Assembly (NCBI GenBank): GCA_947166705.1
Contig: CAMVFE010000010.1
Span: forward strand, 1-58,826
DNA: 58,826 nucleotides
Direction: 5' to 3'
Source: an uncultured Clostridia bacterium
Lineage (GTDB): Bacteria > Bacillota > Clostridia > Christensenellales > Aristaeellaceae
The translations under genes were made by a program, and so were the position numbers. Of the stretch, positions 52,462 through 57,781 are shown one piece after another. Below the pieces are notes generated by a model. The model was not told the origin of the DNA. It was given only the letters and a program-made list of their open reading frames with translations, and made no database searches. The stretch's first letter is position 1; every line of letters starts with the position of its first letter.

Positions 52462-53652
52462 ATGGCAGAAGTTTTAAAAGGCGGACAAGCTCAACAGCTT
52501 GACAAGGCCGAAAAAATCCTTGGCGGGACAGTCAATCAAGCTGTCAAACAACAACAGCCAGAGAAGCAACATAAAGCTGTTCCGAAACTAAAGCCGCATA
52601 AGGCGGAGGACTTCAACGGAAAAGAAATCGCGGAAGTCATGCCGATTATAGGTGATGGTCTTCTTTATCCGGGGCTTGCATTGTTGGCATCTCCGCCCAA
52701 AATGGGCAAGTCATATCTCGCGCTTGACTTGGCTGTTTGTGTGGCATCCGGTCAACCATTTCTTTCACGTCAGGTTTGCCGCTCTGGTTCGGTTTTGTAT
52801 GTAGATCTCGAAGGGAAATTGAACCGGACACAATTACGATTGCGGGAAATGGGCGTGGACTCTGTCCCTGACAAGCTTGAAATCGTTTTTTCAGACAGAG
52901 AAAACGATATCCGGAGAGTTGATAGCGGATTTTTGGAGCAGTTAGAACAGTGGCTCTCTGAGCATCCTGACGCGGTGCTTGTTGTCGTGGATATGTTTCG
53001 CTCCATTGATGGCAGAACTGGCCTCAAAGAAAACGATTATGAAGCAAAGTCGCGCTCATTGGGACTGTTGCAAAACCTTGCTCTTAACAGAGATATTTCC
53101 ATCCTGTGTCTGATGCACACGCGCAAGGGGAACGGCTTCAATTCGGAGCCACAAGACGTCTTTGAGCAGATTATCGGGTCTGTTGGCCAGTTCGCTACAG
53201 CCGATTGCGCGTGGATGATTACTGGCAAACGGAAGGAGCAACGGAAAACATTCTCCGTCTTGTGCCGGGACAGCTCGCGCGGGGAGGAAACGTATGAAAT
53301 TGCGTTTTCTAATTTTCACTATCGAATGCTTGGAACAAAAGATGAATGCGAGGAAGACGACAAACGCAAGCAGTATGAAACAGACAGTGTCGTTTTCACC
53401 ATCAAAAAGTTATTAGAGACAGATCGTTCATGGAGCGGCACTGCGTCCGAACTGTCTGAAGAAGTCCTAAAGCTGACGGGGGAATATATCGGTGACTCGA
53501 AAAAAGCTGGTAATCAAATCCGGAACAGGCAATTCATGTTGCTTAAAAACGATGGGATTGAGACGATTTTCCCAGGCAGGAATGGCGGAAGGGGTCGTGT
53601 ATTTACGTTCAAACGGTCAAGAACGCCAAAACAAGAGCGGATTGATTTGTGA
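52462..53652 (+). CDS. RepA-like AAA ATPase, island replication initiator/helicase
   Basis: The product is 396 aa. The RecA-like core (about 55-280) has Walker A SPPKMGKSYLALDLA near residue 77, Walker B VLVVVDMFRSIDG and a C-terminal sensor region (LCLMHTRKG, with IIGSVGQFATADCAWMI). This matches the AAA_25/RSF1010 RepA hexameric helicase group used by plasmids and satellites. The C-terminal 100 residues look like a winged helix (SGTASELSEEVLKLTGEY). GAGGGGAAAA precedes the ATG. The iteron array begins just behind its stop, as in SaPI rep-ori modules. Confidence 0.88.
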   Translation: MAEVLKGGQAQQLDKAEKILGGTVNQAVKQQQPEKQHKAVPKLKPHKAEDFNGKEIAEVMPIIGDGLLYPGLALLASPPKMGKSYLALDLAVCVASGQPFLSRQVCRSGSVLYVDLEGKLNRTQLRLREMGVDSVPDKLEIVFSDRENDIRRVDSGFLEQLEQWLSEHPDAVLVVVDMFRSIDGRTGLKENDYEAKSRSLGLLQNLALNRDISILCLMHTRKGNGFNSEPQDVFEQIIGSVGQFATADCAWMITGKRKEQRKTFSVLCRDSSRGEETYEIAFSNFHYRMLGTKDECEEDDKRKQYETDSVVFTIKKLLETDRSWSGTASELSEEVLKLTGEYIGDSKKAGNQIRNRQFMLLKNDGIETIFPGRNGGRGRVFTFKRSRTPKQERIDL

Positions 53653-53655
53653 TTG

Positions 53656-53910
53656 TGACGAAAAGTGACGAATCCAGCAAAGCAATTTTCGCCACAAAAT
53701 CGGCATTACTAAAACGTTTTGTTGAATTCGTCACTTTCGTCACTGAATCCCCGTAAAAGCCTTGTGTTATAAGGGGTTTTGGGGTGTGACGAATCTTTAA
53801 AAGAGGGGTTGATTTTCGTCACAAGATTGACGAATGTGACGATTGTGACGATTGTGACAAATTGACGAAAAAGACAAATGTGACAAAAAATTTTTATATA
53901 TTCTTTATGT
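53656..53910. other. Candidate iteron-type replication origin
   Basis: TGACGA occurs on the plus strand at 53656, 53666, 53787, 53828, 53837, 53846 and 53863, and as TCGTCA at 53728, 53737 and 53816. TGACAA variants are at 53855 and 53881. The copies at 53828-53855 are spaced exactly 9 bp. An AT-only stretch (53885-53905) follows directly, a likely unwinding region. No gene lies in 53653-53968. The position behind the RepA-like gene supports an origin. Confidence 0.65.
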
Positions 53911-53968
53911 AAGGACTGGAAGAAGAAATAGAGACCAGCTTTACACGATAAAAAGAAAGGAGATATGC

Positions 53969-54238
53969 TTGCAGAAAACCGATTTCTTGGATGACTTCAA
54001 CTGGCCTGACGGTAAATCTCCGGGCTGTATAGTCGAACTTGAGAGAAAGCTACGGCGGAGGTTAAAGCGGTCAGGGCTGGGATTGGTGTCAGATCGAACT
54101 GCCTTCATTGATCCGCATTATTGTGGAGGGTATGCGATCTGTTCGGAAGACTGCTTTCTTGCCGGGAGAAATTTCAATCTTACTATTCCCGAGGTTGAGG
54201 AATGGATAGAAACTCACTGCAGGGGGCCGGATGTATAA
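53969..54238 (+). CDS. Small protein of the island, unknown
   Basis: The product is 89 aa from a TTG at 53969, with AAAGGAG 6 nt upstream; the ATG beside it is out of frame and stops after nine codons. The sequence has KLRRRLKRSGLGLV, then CGGYAICSEDCFLAG and a NLTIPEVEEWIE helix. Three Cys residues may bind metal. No family is recognised. It is placed between the origin and a 470-bp stretch without genes. Confidence 0.5.
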   Translation: MQKTDFLDDFNWPDGKSPGCIVELERKLRRRLKRSGLGLVSDRTAFIDPHYCGGYAICSEDCFLAGRNFNLTIPEVEEWIETHCRGPDV

Positions 54239-54711
54239 GTTTTGGCTATGCATAATTGCCGAAAAAGTAATGCATAAGTCATGTATATTTGGAGAGATAT
54301 ACACGAACTTTTGCATAATATTAATGGCAAGTATGCTATGGTTTGAATTGTTACCATATTTAACAGAAATGGCTGTTTTAAGGCTTTTCAACTCTTCGTG
54401 AAACAATAGTTTTACGAATAGTTGAAGCATGACGGCCTTGTATGCATACCAGAAATGACAAATGTTCTGTCAGTATATTGTGTCTGCGTGATCCAAGCAC
54501 CAGAGAATACAGATTGTCGAGAGCAACAGCAGCTTTCCCGACAAAGGCAATCCTGTGGATTGCCGCTGACAGTCCGTCCTGCTTTCCTGCGGCTGTGGTG
54601 TGGTGCTTCCCGAATACTTACCCCAACCCGTGGGAATACTGGCAAGCAGTTTGAATGCAGATGAGACATCTGAGCTGACCGAATTTGCAAAAAGAGAAAA
54701 AGGAGGAACAC
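54239..54711. other. Intergenic stretch without a convincing gene
   Basis: The first 190 bp are AT-rich. A strong 40-nt hairpin lies at 54387-54426. The part 54470-54660 is GC-richer with several small inverted repeats (for example CAATCC-TGT-GGATTG) and one copy of the TTACCCCAACC motif at 54618-54628. Short frames here lack ribosome sites and family likeness. A small RNA, a promoter region for the packaging genes or a packaging signal could all be hidden here. Confidence 0.4.
54387..54426. repeat. 18-bp hairpin with AATA loop
   Basis: The arms 54387-54404 and 54409-54426 pair over 18 bp with one C-A mismatch and one G-U pair around a 4-nt loop. No T-run follows on either strand, so it does not look like an ordinary terminator. 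Confidence 0.75.
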
Positions 54712-55017
54712 ATGATAAACAACGATTGGAACGCTTTTCTGGAGCGGGTTTTACGTGAATTTAGAGCAAGAGCGAAAGACGATGTCGCCGAATGCATCCG
54801 TAAGCATCTTCCGCTCAGTTACTGCATTGACTGTCTGCAAGGCAAAAAGGATGTGATAATACGGGAAATCGGCAAGTATATAGACATGGAAAGAACGGAT
54901 GCCGCAATGATCGAGAAAGCCTTTGCTTGTCCTGAGGGAACAGCTGCAAGGCAATGGGCGGAGTTGATGCTTGATGCGTATGCGGCGGGAGAAGCAGAGG
55001 AGGATGATGATTCCTGA
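54712..55017 (+). CDS. Small acidic-tailed protein upstream of terS, unknown
   Basis: The product is 101 aa from the ATG at 54712, with AGGAGG 5 nt upstream. It is helical, with LERVLREFRARAKDDVAECIRKHL, a Cys pair in YCIDCLQGKKD, and an acidic end (AGEAEEDDDS). Its stop overlaps the TerS-like start (TGATG), so it is coupled to the packaging gene. No family is recognised. A packaging helper is possible from position only. Confidence 0.6.
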   Translation: MINNDWNAFLERVLREFRARAKDDVAECIRKHLPLSYCIDCLQGKKDVIIREIGKYIDMERTDAAMIEKAFACPEGTAARQWAELMLDAYAAGEAEEDDDS

Positions 55018-55637
55018 TGGAGATGCGACGGGAAGCGGGAAGAACAGCAGACGACATGTCGGAGGAGCTGATACGGACAAGATCTCGGAAGATGTATCCT
55101 GCTTCGAATGAGAGCAATGTAAGCCGCGAGGATTACTTCCAAAGTTTGATCCATGATAGCATTGAAACAGTCCAGGCTTCCTTTCCTGAGTTTTGCAGGG
55201 AAGAAGGAATCACTGTCAGAGCGGGGAAGGTCAACCTTTCCGACTTTGATGCAGTTGCAAAAGCTGCTTTCCGGTTCGTATCAGCATGTGAGAAAGCGAG
55301 TCGACCGCCGACGTTTAGCCTGCTGTGTGCGTCGCTTGGGCTAAGTAGACAGCGAGTTTACGAGGTCATGCGGACACGGCGCGACCGGACGACCGAGTTT
55401 CTGTCTGTACTACAGACTGTTTTCGCTGGACTGATGGAAACGGCTTTGCTTGATCGAAGAGTTTCAGAAGCTGGAGCAATTTTCGGCTTGAAAAACAGTG
55501 GTCAGGGGTATGCTGACCGTACAGAGCTGTTTGTCGATAATGGCTTGCGAGCGGATGTCTACGAGAGCGGAGATCCTGAGGAGATTGCCCGGAGGTATTT
55601 GTCCGGGATGGCACAACCAACAGAAGGAAAGGAGTAA
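55017..55637 (+). CDS. Terminase small subunit-like protein
   Basis: The product is 206 aa. The HTH region SRPPTFSLLCASLGLSRQRVYEVM resembles the DNA-binding part of Firmicutes phage small terminases (typically PTFSGLCLWLGISRQT). The later AGAIFGLKNSGQGYADRTEL matches their C-terminal hallmark (FxLKNxxGYxDxxE). A preceding helix-rich 90 residues may be the oligomerisation part. Small terminases choose the DNA to package. In a satellite, its own TerS diverts helper capsids. No large terminase is present in the island. The match is from memory of family patterns. Confidence 0.7.
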   Translation: MEMRREAGRTADDMSEELIRTRSRKMYPASNESNVSREDYFQSLIHDSIETVQASFPEFCREEGITVRAGKVNLSDFDAVAKAAFRFVSACEKASRPPTFSLLCASLGLSRQRVYEVMRTRRDRTTEFLSVLQTVFAGLMETALLDRRVSEAGAIFGLKNSGQGYADRTELFVDNGLRADVYESGDPEEIARRYLSGMAQPTEGKE

Positions 55638-55642
55638 AGAAA

Positions 55643-55993
55643 ATGGAAAAAAATTGGAGCGAAGAAATCAAAGCATTGAGGCGGGAGATTGATTGTATGG
55701 ATATTGCAAGGAAGGCTGTGCAGTTTGGTTTTGACTCTGCCTCCGCTGGCAAGATCGCAAAATGGATGGTAGGTGCTGCGGATCCTGAAGGTGCATTGCA
55801 AGCAATATCAACAATCTGGATGCAGCGTGAAAGGGATCTCAAAAAACAACTGATGGATGGCGTTCCTCGTAAGACGGTGTCTTCTTCTCCGTCTGTCTCC
55901 AAGGAGCAGCTCGACGGGATGAGCTACAGAGAGCGGGTTGACTTTGCGGAAGCCAATCCAGAGCAGTATGAGCGGTTGATGGGAAGAGCATAA
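55643..55993 (+). CDS. Capsid-scaffold-like protein of the island
   Basis: The product is 116 aa, 5 nt behind the TerS-like gene, with AAGGAAAGGAGTAAAGAAA upstream. The N-terminal half is helical (EEIKALRREIDCMDIARKAVQFG), followed by GAADPEGALQAISTIWMQRERDLKKQLMDG, a Pro/Ser/Val linker, and the end SYRERVDFAEANPEQYERLM. That order and final motif resemble phage scaffolding proteins (DUF4355-like), whose C-terminus binds capsid protein. In SaPIs, CpmB is an alternative scaffold that makes small capsids. The same role here is speculative. Confidence 0.45.
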   Translation: MEKNWSEEIKALRREIDCMDIARKAVQFGFDSASAGKIAKWMVGAADPEGALQAISTIWMQRERDLKKQLMDGVPRKTVSSSPSVSKEQLDGMSYRERVDFAEANPEQYERLMGRA

Positions 55994-55995
55994 AA

Positions 55996-56031
55996 AGAAC
56001 CGGGGCGGTTATTCGCTCCGGTTCTCTTCTT
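55996..56031 (+). terminator. Terminator of the packaging module
   Basis: A 12-bp stem with one G-U pair (55996-56007 with 56014-56025), 6-nt loop, then CTTCTT. A group II intron starts directly behind it. Confidence 0.85.
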
Positions 56032-56433
56032 GTGTGCCGGGCATGGCACAATTCTAGCGGGTGAAAGTCCCGTCACGGGTAGTTACCGCCAAGTGTAGCG
56101 AACCGCAAGCTGCTGTCAGCAATGGCAGGAGGGGAAGAAGCGGTGTAGCAAAGCCGAGGAGCCTACGAACAGAAACCGGTGAGGACATCTCCAAGGTGGC
56201 CAACTCCAGATTGGGCCTGTACCGCAGATGCGGTATGAATGTAGTCAACTATCTGCTGAGCCAGAAAGTTCTTTCCTTGCCAAATAAGAAAGAGAAACGA
56301 CCTGGACTGGTCGATCCTCTCGCTTATTACCTGAGAAATACTTGAACCCATGTTACGATGTAGCGCCGTATACCAGACCGGTATGTACGGTGCAATGGGA
56401 GGGGCGAGGGCTAATACCCTCCCTCTACCCTAT
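56032..56433 (+). ncRNA. ORF-less group II intron (boundaries approximate)
   Basis: The 5' end reads GTGTGCCGGGCATGG, the usual group II GUGYG start, and the next 150 bases resemble domain I of bacterial group II introns. Domain V is at about 56362-56394: AGC triad, stem GCGCCGT/ACGGTGC, 2-nt GT bulge, ATACC/GGTAT and AGAC loop. Domain VI-like sequence with an AY end follows. Only 400 nt are present, and no reverse transcriptase or maturase is encoded. Splicing would need protein from elsewhere. The position behind a terminator hairpin is that favoured by group IIC introns. Confidence 0.78.
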
Positions 56434-56620
56434 TCCATTCCTCGTTAGAAAGCCCCATTTCGGACCTGATTAGCCGTTGAATCATCCCATTTACTGTTTC
56501 CCCGTTTTTATCCGCAAACGCCTTTATTTGACCCTTCCGGCCCCTTGGAACCGTGATGTAAATTCGTTCCAAATGCTTCTCGTTCCAGCATCGTGACCAA
56601 TCGGTTTGATTTTTACCCAT
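56411..56620 (-). CDS. Ribbon-helix-helix (Arc-like) small protein
   Basis: The product is 69 aa from the ATG at 56620, with GGGGTGG upstream. HLERIYITVPRGRKGQIKAFADKNGETVNGMIQRLIRSEMGL is a typical RHH pattern: a strand, then two helices with GETVNGMI. Such proteins bind DNA as dimers, often as repressors or antitoxins. The last six codons (RVEGGY) lie in the 3' end of the group II intron, so the original tail was replaced. A perfect palindrome upstream (56746-56761) is a likely operator. Confidence 0.75.
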   Translation of the reverse strand: MGKNQTDWSRCWNEKHLERIYITVPRGRKGQIKAFADKNGETVNGMIQRLIRSEMGLSNEEWNRVEGGY

Positions 56621-56745
56621 CTGATCCACCCCACAAAAGGAATCCGGGAATAAAATATCACACTTTCCGCAGAGCAAACTATAGTTTTTAAAATGTAAGA
56701 CTTCTGTCACCAAAACGAAAAACGCAAGTGCTATATTTTTTATGG

Positions 56746-56761
56746 CTACTAACGTTAGTAG
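56746..56761. promoter_or_regulatory. Perfect 16-bp palindrome, candidate RHH operator
   Basis: CTACTAACGTTAGTAG lies in the divergent region between the RHH gene and the 103-aa gene, 29 bp before the latter's ATG. A TATATT -10-like sequence is 8 bp to its left on the plus strand. Confidence 0.6.
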
Positions 56762-56789
56762 TTAATTAAAAAGAAAAGGGGAAAAGAAA

Positions 56790-57101
56790 ATGGATATCAG
56801 AGCGGAGCTGATGGGGCTTGAAGCAGACCTGACACGAGTTGTGCATTATGTTTATAGGGCGCACATTTTGATATCGAAGGCCACTGAAGAAACCGTCATT
56901 TTCCCTTGGGAACGAAGAAAACAAACAACAGCAGAAGCAATGCAGACGCAACAAATAAAAGAATCGTGCGTCAAAGATGTTTTGATCGAAGCAGCGGATG
57001 AAGGTCTGGCAATAGCAAACGACTTTGCCGAAGATTTATTTGATCGATTTGAAACATTGATTGAAGCATTGAATGAATCAGAATCTGTAAAAGAAACCTG
57101 A
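56790..57101 (+). CDS. Small helical protein at the island's right end, unknown
   Basis: The product is 103 aa, with AAAAGGGGAAAAGAAA before the ATG. It is acidic and helical (LMGLEADLTRVVHYVYRAHILISKATEE, EGLAIANDFAEDLFDRFETLIEALNESE), with no membrane segment or known motif. It is divergent from the RHH gene across a palindrome, so it may be controlled by it. It could be an accessory (cargo) gene, for example an anti-phage or host-interaction factor, but nothing in the sequence shows this. A terminator follows. Confidence 0.6.
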   Translation: MDIRAELMGLEADLTRVVHYVYRAHILISKATEETVIFPWERRKQTTAEAMQTQQIKESCVKDVLIEAADEGLAIANDFAEDLFDRFETLIEALNESESVKET

Positions 57102-57115
57102 AAGCGCAAGCAACA

Positions 57116-57150
57116 GGGGGAGACGTAAAGCCGTTTCCCCCTTTATTTTT
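57116..57150 (+). terminator. Terminator of the island's last gene
   Basis: A 10-bp stem with one G-U pair (57116-57125 with 57132-57141), 6-nt loop, then TTTATTTTT. Confidence 0.9.
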
Positions 57151-57175
57151 CAAGCTTTCTGCTGGATTTTTTTTA

Positions 57176-57196
57176 TACCCCAACCTTACCCCAACA
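57176..57196 (+). repeat. Tandem 10-11-bp repeats at the right end (probable integrase arm sites)
   Basis: TACCCCAACC followed directly by TTACCCCAACA, the counterpart of the left-end repeats, 128 bp from attR. Confidence 0.6.
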
Positions 57197-57323
57197 AGCT
57201 TGTTACAGCATGGGAAAGCGTGATACTTGGCATAAAACCAAAAAGCTGAGAAACATTGATTTTTCAAGCTCTACGATATTAGATGGCATAACCTGATATT
57301 ATGCGGAAAAGCCGTTCGGATAA

Positions 57324-57344
57324 TTCGAATCCCGCCACTTCGAC
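57324..57344 (+). repeat. attR direct repeat
   Basis: Exact 21-bp copy of the tRNA-Pro 3' end. It is followed at once by a terminator hairpin that must have belonged to the tRNA operon before integration. Confidence 0.92.
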
Positions 57345-57345
57345 T

Positions 57346-57387
57346 CCCCGGGACATTGAAGATCAATGCTCCCGGGGTTTTGCTTTT
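57346..57387 (+). terminator. Original terminator of the tRNA-Pro operon, displaced by the island
   Basis: A long GC-rich stem (57346-57359 with 57363-57377, one bulge) followed by TTTTGCTTTT, directly behind attR. Between here and 57527 I see no gene. Confidence 0.85.
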
Positions 57388-57527
57388 CCTGCGGATTTTC
57401 CGATTCTTTCCGGTTTGCAACCTACCGGGTTGCAGCGGGGCGATGAGGCACTTTGCGGCGAACCTGAAAATGCCTTTTCCGTAAATTTCCGGAAATGACT
57501 GTTTTTTTCTTCAGCGGAAATGTCCTA

Positions 57528-57556
57528 TTTAAAAAATCTGCGGCCTGGGGTATGAT
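57528..57556 (+). promoter_or_regulatory. Possible promoter of the leader-MFS unit
   Basis: TATGAT at 57551-57556 with a weak TTTAAA 17 bp upstream (57528-57533), 71 bp before the leader ORF. The -10 is good, the -35 poor. Confidence 0.45.
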
Positions 57557-57626
57557 AACAATGTGGTTTTCTTCAGGAGCTTTCCGCAGGAATGAGCAAT
57601 AATCTCTGAAACGGGAGGAAAAGAAA

Positions 57627-57689
57627 GTGAAACACACCAGATGGGGGATATCGTTAGCCGCAGATGCTTTTGCTCCGCGCAAGGCCTGA
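57627..57689 (+). CDS. Leader peptide upstream of the MFS gene (20 codons)
   Basis: A GTG at 57627 with GGGAGG 8 nt upstream opens a frame for MKHTRWGISLAADAFAPRKA and a TGA stop. The last codons overlap sequences that can pair with the MFS ribosome site (57666-57676) and with a long downstream arm (57677-57700). Leader ORFs before drug-efflux genes commonly sense ribosome-stalling antibiotics. That this one does so is inference from its site and pairing. Confidence 0.6.
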   Translation: MKHTRWGISLAADAFAPRKA

Positions 57690-57780
57690 TAAAGGACGAA
57701 ACCTGCACGGAGCGATCGGGACCTTTTCGTCCGATCAGGCTTTGCGCTGCATGAAAATATCAACATGTAAGGAGCAAAGC
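57666..57780 (+). promoter_or_regulatory. Putative translational attenuator before the MFS gene
   Basis: Arm 57677-57701 pairs with 57724-57747 in a long stem with a small internal bulge. In addition 57666-57676 (GCTTTTGCTCC) is complementary to 57771-57780 (GGAGCAAAGC), the MFS ribosome site, over 10 bp with one bulged base. A smaller alternative stem (57713-57719 with 57731-57736) competes with the long one. No T-run follows, so control would act on translation, not termination. Confidence 0.6.
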
Positions 57781-57781
57781 C

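Larger units (their letters stand above)
49495..57344. mobile_element. Integrated island in tRNA-Pro(CGG), PICI-like phage satellite (7.8 kb)
   Basis: Bounded by 21-bp direct repeats at 49495-49515 and 57324-57344. Inside are a tyrosine integrase next to the tRNA, an XRE repressor, a divergent rightward operon with excisionase, a RepA-like ATPase, an iteron-type origin, a TerS-like and a scaffold-like gene. Base composition is visibly AT-richer than the flanks. There are no large terminase, portal, capsid, tail, lysis or conjugation genes. This matches the layout known for Gram-positive phage-inducible chromosomal islands such as SaPIs. A phage remnant is the main alternative. The element class is inferred from gene order. 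Confidence 0.75.

Noticed and set aside
53656-53886. CRISPR-like array
   Set aside because: The repeat units are 6-9 bp with irregular gaps and both orientations. There are no 24-36-bp repeats with spacers and no cas genes.
54422-54664. Overlapping short frames in the island's gene-free stretch
   Set aside because: No ribosome sites, biased composition and no recognisable protein pattern.
56061-56345. 94-codon frame inside the group II intron
   Set aside because: The bases are conserved intron RNA. There is no reverse transcriptase motif and no ribosome site.
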